A stretch of DNA of 5,980 nucleotides from Actinomycetes bacterium (GCA_023436925.1 JAEZHJ010000004.1:1-5980), one strand, 5' to 3'. Shown: positions 1 to 5,766, numbered from the stretch's first letter. Numbers and translations: made by a program. The notes: a model not told the origin generated them from the sequence alone.

Positions 1-26
1 TTCGACCGGGCGCCGTCCGCCGCGCC

Positions 27-58
27 TTGAGCCGGTGCGGGAACCGGGACCGTACGAT
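27..58 (+). promoter_or_regulatory. Probable leaderless promoter of the methyltransferase-like gene
   Basis: A TACGAT hexamer at 53-58 fits the actinobacterial -10 pattern TANNNT. It lies exactly six bases before the ATG at 65, so transcription would start at or next to the start codon. No purine-rich ribosome binding site precedes that ATG, which agrees with a leaderless mRNA. A TTGAGC at 27-32 could be the -35 element, but its spacer of 20 bases is longer than the usual 17-18, so only the -10 part is well supported. Confidence 0.5.
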
Positions 59-64
59 GCGGTC

Positions 65-817
65 ATGGCGACCGCGAGCCCCTTCCCGCCCTCGGCGGTG
101 GACTGGCTGACTGCGCCCGGGGTGTCCTCGCTGCTGGCGGTGGGCATCGGGTCGCTCGCGCTCGCCCGGCGGCTGAGCCCGCGCGCGCAGCGGCTGGCGG
201 TTGTCGACCGCGACCCGGAGCGGGTCGCCCGGGCGTCGCGATCCCTGCCCGGGCTGATCGCTGTGGCGGCGGCCCCGGACGCCATTCCGCTGGTGCCCTG
301 CGTGGTCGACCAGGTCGTCGTGGTCGACCTGCTGCACAGCCTGCCGCCGCGGCTGGCGCTGGCCGAGTTCGCCCGCGTGCTGCGCCCCGGCGGAAGCCTG
401 GCCGTCGTCCACACCGCCCGCGATGACTCGGTCCCGTGGGTGCGCCGGCTGGCCGGGATCGTCCGCAAACTCGACCCGGAGGCGATGACGGGCACCGCGC
501 TGGCGCCGACCCAGGCCGCCCTGCATGACAACCCGTACTTCCCGATGCTGCAGCGGCAGGAGTTCCGGCGTTGGGTGCCGGCCGACAAGCAGGACCTGCG
601 CCGCATGATCGAGCGGCTGGACGGGGTGGCCGCCGCAGAGCCGGCCGAGCGCGACGAGGTGCTCGCCGAGGCGGATGCGCTGTACGACTCGGTGGCACGC
701 ATCCCCGACCCGCTGCTGCTGCCCTACACCGTCACCTGCTGGCGCGGCACCGTCGACCACACCGAGCTGACCGCCCCGCTCGAACCGGAGGATGTAGGGC
801 TGCGGATCACGTTGTAG
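65..817 (+). CDS. Class I SAM-dependent methyltransferase-like protein
   Basis: A 250-residue protein with a Rossmann-type methyltransferase core (Methyltransf_11-like) and no signal peptide or membrane segment. Motif I is LAVGIGS (residues 24-30), where a small-residue loop binds S-adenosylmethionine. An acidic strand end, VVDRD (46-50), corresponds to motif II. Residues 84-92 form the central hydrophobic strand, and RVLRPGG followed by a hydrophobic strand (104-115) is the typical late motif. Residues 120-210 are helical and charged and may form the substrate cap. The methyl acceptor cannot be predicted. Motif I lacks the third glycine of the usual GxGxG, so activity is not certain. I chose the ATG at 65 over an in-frame GTG at 35 because a -10 element sits six bases before it and the GTG would lie between the promoter elements. 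The holin-like gene follows 77 bp later on the same strand. Confidence 0.7.
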   Translation: MATASPFPPSAVDWLTAPGVSSLLAVGIGSLALARRLSPRAQRLAVVDRDPERVARASRSLPGLIAVAAAPDAIPLVPCVVDQVVVVDLLHSLPPRLALAEFARVLRPGGSLAVVHTARDDSVPWVRRLAGIVRKLDPEAMTGTALAPTQAALHDNPYFPMLQRQEFRRWVPADKQDLRRMIERLDGVAAAEPAERDEVLAEADALYDSVARIPDPLLLPYTVTCWRGTVDHTELTAPLEPEDVGLRITL

Positions 818-850
818 CGCCGGGGCCGTCTGGGCGGGGTCCGAACTGGG

Positions 851-856
851 TAGGCT
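851..856 (+). promoter_or_regulatory. Possible -10 element upstream of the Holin-X gene
   Basis: TAGGCT at 851-856 fits TANNNT and lies in the 77-bp gap between the methyltransferase-like and Holin-X genes. A start about seven bases downstream would give a leader of about 32 bases containing the ribosome binding site. No convincing -35 hexamer is seen 16-18 bases upstream, so the gene may instead be read through from the gene before it. Confidence 0.35.
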
Positions 857-882
857 GAAGCCGCTGAGCCCACCACCAGCGC

Positions 883-888
883 AAGGAG
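883..888 (+). promoter_or_regulatory. Ribosome binding site of the Holin-X gene
   Basis: AAGGAG at 883-888 is a strong Shine-Dalgarno match with six bases to the ATG at 895. It fixes the start of the membrane protein gene and contrasts with the leaderless gene just upstream. Confidence 0.75.
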
Positions 889-894
889 CCTCGG

Positions 895-1368
895 ATGGCC
901 GAACAGCAGGACCTCGCCGGCATCATCAAGAACATCCAGTCGGACGTGCGGACGATCGTCCGCGGGGAGATCGAACTGGTCAAGGCCGAACTGGTGCCGC
1001 AAGCGAAGTCGGCCGGCATCGGAGCGGGTCTGCTGGGCGGTGCCGCCTACCTGGCCATCACCGGCGCCCTGCTGCTCTTCTTCGGGTTGTCCTTCCTGCT
1101 GTCGCTGGGCTTCCAGTCCTGGTTCTCGCTGACCCCGTTCGGCGCGGCGGCCTGGGGTTTCTGCATCATGGCGCTGCTCCTGGTGCTGCTCGCCGGTGTG
1201 CTGGCCCTGCTGGCCCGGCAGAAGATGGTGTTCAGCAAGCCGGACGCCAGCATCGACCAGGCCGAGCAGACCACCACCGCGGTCTCCACCGCCGTGAAGT
1301 CGGCGATCGGACGGGCGAACGCCCTGCCGCTCACCGGCGGGCCGGCCCCCAAGCCAGAGCTGGAGTGA
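895..1368 (+). CDS. Holin-X / phage_holin_3_6 family small membrane protein
   Basis: A 157-residue integral membrane protein. Residues 5-38 form a charged amphipathic helix with regularly spaced Ile, Val and Leu. Two hydrophobic segments follow, about 44-71 and 83-107, joined by a short loop. The tail (108-157) is hydrophilic, Thr/Ser/Ala-rich, and ends in a Pro-rich stretch. This architecture and the QQDLAGIIKNIQ...EIELVKAEL pattern match the actinobacterial Holin-X family (holin superfamily III). The family was named for its topology and is widespread on actinobacterial chromosomes without phage genes; its role is unknown. From memory, M. tuberculosis Rv3669 is a similar protein a few genes from the nth-nudix cluster, which would make this a conserved neighbour. 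The start is fixed by AAGGAG six bases upstream. The gene converges on the GH13 gene. Confidence 0.8.
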   Translation: MAEQQDLAGIIKNIQSDVRTIVRGEIELVKAELVPQAKSAGIGAGLLGGAAYLAITGALLLFFGLSFLLSLGFQSWFSLTPFGAAAWGFCIMALLLVLLAGVLALLARQKMVFSKPDASIDQAEQTTTAVSTAVKSAIGRANALPLTGGPAPKPELE

Positions 1369-1407
1369 TCGACGCGCGACGTCCGCCCTGCGCCCGCTGG
1401 AAACCCG

Positions 1408-1449
1408 GCGCGGGGACTGGCCCCGTGTGCGGAAGAACCGTCCCCGTGT
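1408..1449. terminator. Candidate bidirectional terminator between convergent genes
   Basis: CGGGGAC at 1411-1417 pairs perfectly with GTCCCCG at 1440-1446. On the plus strand the stem extends to 1408/1449 with two G-U pairs. Competing stems exist: CGGGG/CCCCG at 1411-1415/1421-1425, and CCCTGCGCC/GGCGCGGGG at 1386-1394/1407-1415 with one wobble. The position, between converging stop codons at 1368 and 1475, suits a terminator for both genes. No T-tract follows on either strand, so Rho-independent action is uncertain. Confidence 0.4.
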
Positions 1450-1474
1450 GCCGCAGAACCGTCCCCGTGTGCCG
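1421..1474. repeat. Tandem 21-bp repeat, two full units and a partial third
   Basis: The 12-base block CCCCGTGTGC-S-G begins at 1421, 1442 and 1463, a period of exactly 21 bases. Units 1 (1421-1441) and 2 (1442-1462) are full length and differ at two positions (1431/1452 and 1433/1454); both end in AGAACCGT. The third copy matches only through 1474, where it meets the stop codon of the GH13 gene (TCA at 1475-1477 on the plus strand). Read on the minus strand, each unit carries GGGGACGGTTCT, and the array ends in an inverted GTCCCC at 1412-1417, so it resembles a short intergenic palindromic (REP-like) element. Confidence 0.85.
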
Positions 1475-3172
1475 TCAGCGGTGCAGCGAGTAGATCCGGG
1501 ACTCCCAGGGTTCCAGCACCGTGGCGTCGGAGTCGTGGGTGCCGAGCAGGACGCTCGCGCCGACCAATGAGGGCAACTCGCCCAGCGGCAGCGCGAGCGG
1601 CGCCGAGCCCAGGTTCGCCACCACCAGCAGACGGTCGCCATCCAGGCTGCGGGTGTAGGCGAACAGGTGCTCGTCGTCGGGCAGCAACAGCTCGAACCGG
1701 CCCTCCCGGACCACCTCGAGGTCGTGGCGCAGCGCGATCAGTCGCCGGTAGTGCTCCAGCACCGAGTCCGGGTCGGCTTCCGCCTCGGCAACGTTGATCG
1801 AGGTGTGGTTCGGGTTGACCGCCAGCCAGGGCGTACCGGTGGTGAACCCCGCGTTGGCGGAGGCGTCCCACTGCATCGGCGTCCGGGCGTTGTCGCGGCT
1901 CTTCAGCGCCAGCAGCGCCAGCGCCTGCTGCGGGTCCATCCCGGCCTGGGTCGCGAGCAGGTAGAACTGGCGCGACTCGATGTCGTCGTACTGCTCGATG
2001 GCGGTGAAGCCGGCATTCGTCATGCCGATCTCCTGGCCCTGGAAGACGTACGGCGTCCCCTTCAGCAGGTGCAGGACGGTCGCCAGGCTCTTGGCTGAGG
2101 CGACCCGGTACTGCGGCGAGTCGTCACCGAACCGGGAGACGGACCTGGGCTGGTCGTGGTTCTCGAAGAACAGCGAGTTCCAGCCCCGCTCGGCCAGGCC
2201 CTCCTGCCAGGCGGCCAGGTTCCGCTTCAGGTCGGGCAGGTGGAGTGGCCGGTGCGCCCACTTCAGCGAGTTCGGCTCCTGGTCGAGCATGACGTGCTCG
2301 AAGGCGAACACCATGTTCAGCTCACGGGCCTGGGCGTCGGTGTACTCCCGGGCGTGGGGGATGTCGACCATCACCATCTCACCGACGGTGAACAGCTCCC
2401 GCTCGGACAGCCCGACCTCGCGGTTCATCTCCTTGAGGAACTCGTGCATCCGCGGTCCGTTCACAACCAGGCCCACCTCGTAGGTCAGGTCCTCCCCCGG
2501 CGCGACCGGTCCATCGACGAGTGGATCGGGCTTGGAGATCAGGTTGATGACGTCCATCCGGAAGCCGTCGACGCCGCGGTCGACCCACCAGCGCATCATC
2601 TGGTAAACCGCCTGCCTGACCTCCGGGTTCTCCCAGTTCAGGTCCGGCTGGCCGGGCGCGAACAGATGCAGGTAGTACTCCTGCGAGGTCGGGTCGTACT
2701 CCCAGCCGCGGCCCCCGAAGAAGGACGCCCAGTTGGTCGGTTCGGCCCCGGGCGAACCCGGCTCGAAGCCAGGGCGGGCCGGACGCCAGATGTACCAGTC
2801 CCGCTTGGCCGAGGACGGATCCCGTGACTCCTGGAACCACGCGTGCTGGTCTGAGGTGTGGTTCACCACCAGGTCCATGACCAGCTTCATGCCGCGCTCG
2901 TGGAGCCCGGCGATCAGTTCGTCGAGGTCGGACAGGGTGCCGAACATCGGGTCGATGTCCTGGTAGTCGGAGATGTCGTAGCCATTGTCGGCCATCGGCG
3001 ACCGGTAGACCGGTGACAGCCAGACCACGTCCACCCCGAGCCCGGCCAGGTAGTCCAGCCGCGCCGTGACGCCGCGAAGGTCGCCGATGCCGTCCCCGTT
3101 GGAGTCGGCGAAGGATCGGGGGTAGATCTGGTACACGACTGCGCTGTGCCACCACGGTGCCATGGGCTCCAT
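1475..3172 (-). CDS. GH13 alpha-glucosidase, oligo-1,6-glucosidase type
   Basis: A 565-residue enzyme, normal length for oligo-1,6-glucosidases (MalL/DexB-like, probably subfamily GH13_31). It should act in the cytosol, as no signal peptide is present, releasing glucose from the non-reducing end of isomalto-oligosaccharides or related sugars. The (beta/alpha)8 barrel starts at once with SAVVYQIYPRSF and the calcium-site loop DSNGDGIGD (23-31). Region I is D100-LVVNH. QPDLNW is at 175-180. The nucleophile is D207 in GFRMDVIN, the acid/base is E265 in TVGEM, and the transition-state stabiliser is D340 in ENHDQPR. RTPMQW is at 430-435, and a beta-sandwich C domain follows to the end. V208, next to the nucleophile, favours alpha-1,6 over alpha-1,4 bonds in characterised relatives. 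ATG 3172 (AAGG four bases upstream) and ATG 3163 (AGG nine bases upstream) are both possible starts. The open frame continues to 3286, but that extension is unlike the family. Confidence 0.9.
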   Translation of the reverse strand: MEPMAPWWHSAVVYQIYPRSFADSNGDGIGDLRGVTARLDYLAGLGVDVVWLSPVYRSPMADNGYDISDYQDIDPMFGTLSDLDELIAGLHERGMKLVMDLVVNHTSDQHAWFQESRDPSSAKRDWYIWRPARPGFEPGSPGAEPTNWASFFGGRGWEYDPTSQEYYLHLFAPGQPDLNWENPEVRQAVYQMMRWWVDRGVDGFRMDVINLISKPDPLVDGPVAPGEDLTYEVGLVVNGPRMHEFLKEMNREVGLSERELFTVGEMVMVDIPHAREYTDAQARELNMVFAFEHVMLDQEPNSLKWAHRPLHLPDLKRNLAAWQEGLAERGWNSLFFENHDQPRSVSRFGDDSPQYRVASAKSLATVLHLLKGTPYVFQGQEIGMTNAGFTAIEQYDDIESRQFYLLATQAGMDPQQALALLALKSRDNARTPMQWDASANAGFTTGTPWLAVNPNHTSINVAEAEADPDSVLEHYRRLIALRHDLEVVREGRFELLLPDDEHLFAYTRSLDGDRLLVVANLGSAPLALPLGELPSLVGASVLLGTHDSDATVLEPWESRIYSLHR

Positions 3173-3228
3173 CCTGCCTTGTCGCAGCAACAGGCAGCGA
3201 GAGGGCGTGGCAGCACTTCTGATTTCGG

Positions 3229-3238
3229 GGCATATGCC
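3229..3238. promoter_or_regulatory. 10-bp perfect palindrome GGCATATGCC upstream of the GH13 gene
   Basis: GGCATATGCC is self-complementary and the most AT-rich spot in the 3173-3331 gap, 57 bases upstream of the GH13 start. Its place suits an operator or promoter-proximal site for regulation of the sugar gene, but no regulator is encoded nearby and no clear -10/-35 pair accompanies it. A chance occurrence is possible. The rest of the gap shows no gene. Confidence 0.2.
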
Positions 3239-3271
3239 TAATCGCGCCGCCGACCCTTCCCGCCGGGCCAC

Positions 3272-3296
3272 GGCGGACGGCATCATCCAGTCCGCC
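3272..3296 (-). terminator. Candidate terminator hairpin after the Nudix gene
   Basis: GGCGGAC at 3272-3278 and GTCCGCC at 3290-3296 form a perfect 7-bp stem with an 11-base loop, beginning 35 bases after the Nudix stop codon (TAG, 3334-3332). It would end the five-gene transcript before the GH13 gene. No U-run follows, which is common for actinobacterial terminators but weakens the call. A smaller 5-bp stem lies at 3302-3319. Confidence 0.35.
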
Positions 3297-3331
3297 CCGA
3301 CGCCGCCGTGGGTAGCGGCAAGGACGGACGG

Positions 3332-3979
3332 CTACAGCTGCGCGCTGAAGAATCGCGGCGGCACCGGCGCGGTGACCGTGACGTCCCAGGGCAGCGTCCA
3401 CTCGACCAGGTCGAACAGGGCGTCGAGCAGGTAGGCGGTGAACCCCCAGATGAACAGGTCGCCAACCACGAAGCCGGGCCCGGTGTAGCCGTTCGGCAGC
3501 TCCCAGGTCAGCCGGTTCGCCGGGTCGAGCAGGGTGGGCACGGCGATCTGGTGCACCGCCTGGATCTCGAACGGATCGGTCGGGCTGAGCCGCTCAGGGG
3601 CTCGCCACCAGCCGACCACCGAGGTCACGTCGAAACCGCTGCGGCTGATGTGGGCCTTGGGAAGCGCCCCCAGCACCTCGACACTCGCCGGGTCGATGCC
3701 GGCCTCCTCCTGCGCCTCACGCAGGGCTGCCGCCGCCGGGTCGGTCTCCCACGGCTCCATCGTGCCGCCCGGGAAGGCGATCTGGCCGGCGTGACTGCGC
3801 AGGTCGGCGCGCTTCTCGACGAAGACCAGCTCGTAGTCGCTGGACGGCTGCGACAGCAGGATCAGGACGGCGGCGGGACGTCCGCCGCCCGGGGGCCGGG
3901 CACCCCGGATCCGCGACAGTGCGTCGTCGGCGTCGAATCGGTCCACGAGTCGGCGCAGCTCGGCGGGAACCCCGCTCAC
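3332..3979 (-). CDS. Nudix hydrolase, CoA pyrophosphatase (NudL/NUDT7-like) family
   Basis: A 215-residue cytosolic protein. The Nudix box runs from G72 to about I95: G72, E78, R87-E88, E91-E92 and G94 are all present, the two central glutamates being metal ligands. It is preceded by KRADLRSHAGQIAFPGG (56-72), which matches the extra signature that marks coenzyme A pyrophosphatases. The eight-residue spacing before the RE pair is also what I recall for that group. The expected reaction splits CoA or oxidised CoA esters into phosphopantetheine and 3',5'-ADP. Residues 105-118 (GALPKAHISRSGFD) also fit the family. The GTG start at 3979 overlaps the stop of the thioredoxin-like gene as GTGA, and GAGGAAGG lies nine bases upstream inside that gene, so the two should be translationally coupled. 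It is the last gene of the cluster. The exact CoA substrate is inferred. Confidence 0.88.
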   Translation of the reverse strand: MSGVPAELRRLVDRFDADDALSRIRGARPPGGGRPAAVLILLSQPSSDYELVFVEKRADLRSHAGQIAFPGGTMEPWETDPAAAALREAQEEAGIDPASVEVLGALPKAHISRSGFDVTSVVGWWRAPERLSPTDPFEIQAVHQIAVPTLLDPANRLTWELPNGYTGPGFVVGDLFIWGFTAYLLDALFDLVEWTLPWDVTVTAPVPPRFFSAQL

Positions 3980-4578
3980 GTGCCGAGACCTTCCTCGACC
4001 CAGTCCTCCAGCTCGGCCAGGTCGGTGAAGGCGCCGGCATGCCGGGAGACCAGCCGGCCCTCGGCGTCCACCAGCAACGAGACCGGGATCCCGGGCAGGC
4101 CGAGCGGCCCCTCGCTCAGCTTCTCGGGGTCGGCCAGTTGCGGCCACGGCCACCCGGCCACCTGGGCGAACTCGATCGCCAGGGCGGGCTGCGGGTCGTT
4201 GTAGTCGATCCCGAGCAGACCGACCTCGTCGCCGTGCTCGGCGTGGAAGGCGCGCAGCACCGGGGCCTCCTGGCGACACGGCAGGCACCACTGTGCCCAC
4301 AGGTTGATCACCAGCGGCCCGCGCAGCGCCGACAGCGTGACGGTGCTATCGCCGCCGAGGCACTCGAGCTCGAGTTCGGGCAGCCCGTCGTCGACCGGCT
4401 CGGCGGTGGGCTGCGGGCAGTCGGCGATCCCGGCCGCCCGGCGGGCCTCGACGAGGTCGGCCTGGGGGGTGCCGGACGGGGCAGCCTGCGGCGCCGGTGC
4501 GCAGGCCGACGCCAGGGCGACCACCAGCGCGGCCGCGGCGAGGCGTCCGGGTCGTCGGCCGGCGCCGGTGCGGCTCAT
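3976..4578 (-). CDS. Exported TlpA/ResA-like thiol-disulfide oxidoreductase
   Basis: A 200-residue protein with an N-terminal export signal: Arg-rich start (3-12), hydrophobic run (13-25), then ASAC. C26 could be lipidated (a weak lipobox, with Ala rather than Leu at -3), or ASA could be a signal peptidase I site. Either way the protein acts outside the membrane. The mature part has a thioredoxin fold: VINLWAQWCLPC (90-101) with redox cysteines C98 and C101, and the cis-proline motif GIPVS (163-167). Residues 41-75 precede the fold and contain a second cysteine pair, C54 and C73. Relatives reduce or form disulfides in exported proteins, for instance in cytochrome c maturation. The true partner is unknown, as no ccs genes are in the window. 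The ATG at 4578 overlaps the nth stop as ATGA. From memory, M. tuberculosis Rv3673c holds the same place beside nth. Confidence 0.85.
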   Translation of the reverse strand: MSRTGAGRRPGRLAAAALVVALASACAPAPQAAPSGTPQADLVEARRAAGIADCPQPTAEPVDDGLPELELECLGGDSTVTLSALRGPLVINLWAQWCLPCRQEAPVLRAFHAEHGDEVGLLGIDYNDPQPALAIEFAQVAGWPWPQLADPEKLSEGPLGLPGIPVSLLVDAEGRLVSRHAGAFTDLAELEDWVEEGLGT

Positions 4579-5303
4579 CCGCGCGGCTCCCGGACGAGCT
4601 TGGCGGCCACCTTCGGGTCGGTGGGCCCGATCCCGTAGGAGGGGCACAACCGGGCGACCGGGCAGGCCCCGCACGCAGGTCGCAGGGCGTGGCAGCGCCG
4701 CCGGCCGTGCCAGATCACGCGGTGGTTGAGCAGCACCCAGTCGCGCCTCTCGAACAGCGAGCCGACCTCGGCCTCGATCGCCTCGGGCTTGGTCTGGCTG
4801 GTCCAGCCGAACCGCTGCGCGAGCCGGATCAGGTGGGTGTCGGTGGTGATGCCGGGCACCCCGAAGGCGTCCCCGAGGACGACGTTGGCGGTCTTGCGGC
4901 CCACGCCGGGCAGGGTGATGAGCTGCTTGAGGGTGCCGGGCACCTCGCCGCCGAAGTCGGTCACCAGCGCCGCCCCGAGCCGGATCAGCGAGTCGGTCTT
5001 GGCGCGGAAGAAGCCGGTCGGCTTGATCAGCTCCTCCAGTTCGGCACGGTCGGCGGCCGCCAGCGCGGCGGCGTCCGGGTAGCGCCGGAACAGCTGCGGG
5101 GTGACGGTGTTCACCCGCCGGTCGGTCGACTGGGCGGACAGGATGGTGGCGACGAGCAACTGCAGCGGCGTGGTGAAGTCGAGCTCGCAGTGCGCGTCGG
5201 GATAGGTCTGCCCCAGTTCGCGGTAGATCGCCCGGGCGCGCCGGACGAGCGCGAGCCGGGACTCCGCGGCGACCTCAGAAGGAGGCGGCGTTGGCTTCGA
5301 CAA
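4575..5303 (-). CDS. nth: Endonuclease III, DNA glycosylase/AP lyase
   Basis: A 242-residue base-excision repair enzyme that removes oxidised pyrimidines and nicks the abasic site. The helix-hairpin-helix motif is LPGVGRKTANVVL (131-143), with catalytic lysine K137. The catalytic aspartate is D155 in TDTH. The [4Fe-4S] cluster ligands are C204, C211, C214 and C220, in the exact C-x6-C-x2-C-x5-C spacing. CELDFTTP...LLVATILSAQSTD (39-61) is the usual family N-terminal core. The start is uncertain: between the RidA stop and the conserved core there is no ATG, GTG or TTG in frame. I take the TTG at 5303, with GAGG nine bases upstream, which overlaps the RidA gene by 29 bp. The frame stays open to a GTG at 5411, but that extension is Pro/Ser/Arg-rich and only mirrors RidA coding sequence. 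The 3' end overlaps the thioredoxin-like gene by 4 bp. Confidence 0.95.
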   Translation of the reverse strand: MSKPTPPPSEVAAESRLALVRRARAIYRELGQTYPDAHCELDFTTPLQLLVATILSAQSTDRRVNTVTPQLFRRYPDAAALAAADRAELEELIKPTGFFRAKTDSLIRLGAALVTDFGGEVPGTLKQLITLPGVGRKTANVVLGDAFGVPGITTDTHLIRLAQRFGWTSQTKPEAIEAEVGSLFERRDWVLLNHRVIWHGRRRCHALRPACGACPVARLCPSYGIGPTDPKVAAKLVREPRG

Positions 5304-5766
5304 TGAGTTCGACCTCGACAGGGGAGTTGAGCGGCAGGACGGCGACCCCGACCGCGCTGCGGGCGTGGGCACCGCGGGCGCCGAAGATCGTGGTGAGCAC
5401 CTCGGAGGCACCGTTGGCGACCTGCGGCTGGCCGGTGAACTCGGGGTCGCTGGCGACGAACACCGTCAGCTTCACGACCCGGCGGATGCCGTCGATCCCG
5501 CCCACCACGCTGGCGGCGGCAGCGACCGCGTTGAGCGCCGCGGTGCGGGCCAGTTCGGCGGCCTGCTCGGCGCTGACCTCCGCACCGACCTTGCCCAGGG
5601 CGAGCATCCGGCCGTCCACGAACGGCAACTGGCCCGAGGTGAAGACCTGGCCGGCCGAGAGCACGGCGGGGATGTAGGAGGCGACGGGGGCGGCGACCGG
5701 CGGCAGTTCGATGCCGAGTTCAGCCAGTCGGCGCGAGGCCGGGAGGCCGCCGAGCTCCTCGTCCAT
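5275..5766 (-). CDS. RidA/YjgF/YER057c family protein
   Basis: A 163-residue cytosolic protein, longer than archetypal RidA (about 130 residues) and resembling the subgroup that begins with an LxELGIxLPP...VxxYxPAV segment (here residues 15-35). SGQLPFVDG (44-52) and the C-terminal HARSAVGVAVLP...VEVEL (134-154) are conserved family blocks. R136 aligns with the catalytic arginine of E. coli RidA (R105), and E153 with the conserved glutamate. RidA enzymes hydrolyse reactive enamines/imines such as 2-aminoacrylate to keto acids and ammonia, usually as trimers. Whether this subgroup has that activity is not shown by sequence. I chose the ATG at 5766, with GGAG five bases upstream. It overlaps the preceding stop by one base (TGATG). 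A GTG at 5769 would give a 4-bp overlap but places GGAG only two bases away. From memory, Rv3678c is the mycobacterial counterpart. Confidence 0.85.
   Translation of the reverse strand: MDEELGGLPASRRLAELGIELPPVAAPVASYIPAVLSAGQVFTSGQLPFVDGRMLALGKVGAEVSAEQAAELARTAALNAVAAAASVVGGIDGIRRVVKLTVFVASDPEFTGQPQVANGASEVLTTIFGARGAHARSAVGVAVLPLNSPVEVELIVEANAASF

Noticed and set aside
1..30. Nine in-frame codons ending in TGA at 28-30 on the plus strand, possibly the tail of an upstream gene.
   Set aside because: Too short to show coding character; a random stop in GC-rich DNA explains it equally well.
35..64. GTG at 35 as an upstream start for the methyltransferase-like gene.
   Set aside because: It lies within the promoter, upstream of the -10 element, and adds ten residues with no family similarity.
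63..698. Long minus-strand open frame opposite the methyltransferase-like gene.
   Set aside because: An Arg/Pro/Ala-rich shadow with no domain pattern, typical of antisense frames in high-GC genes.
895..1368. Prophage remnant suggested by the holin-like protein.
   Set aside because: No endolysin, integrase, attachment site or other phage gene is present, and Holin-X proteins are common on actinobacterial chromosomes.
1421..1474. CRISPR-like repeats.
   Set aside because: The units are directly tandem with no spacers and only two and a half copies, so this is a simple or REP-like repeat.
2156..2827. Long plus-strand open frame opposite the GH13 gene.
   Set aside because: It has no recognisable motif, and the opposite strand encodes a complete enzyme with all catalytic residues.
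3173..3286. N-terminal extension of the GH13 protein to ATG 3286.
   Set aside because: The extra 38 residues are unlike the family, which begins a few residues before PWWHSAVVYQIYPRSF, and they would run through the intergenic hairpin.
3980..4300. N-terminal extension of the Nudix protein upstream of GTG 3979.
   Set aside because: It is Arg/Ala/Gly-rich and entirely antiparallel in content to the TlpA-like gene in another frame; the GTGA overlap and a ribosome binding site support the short form.
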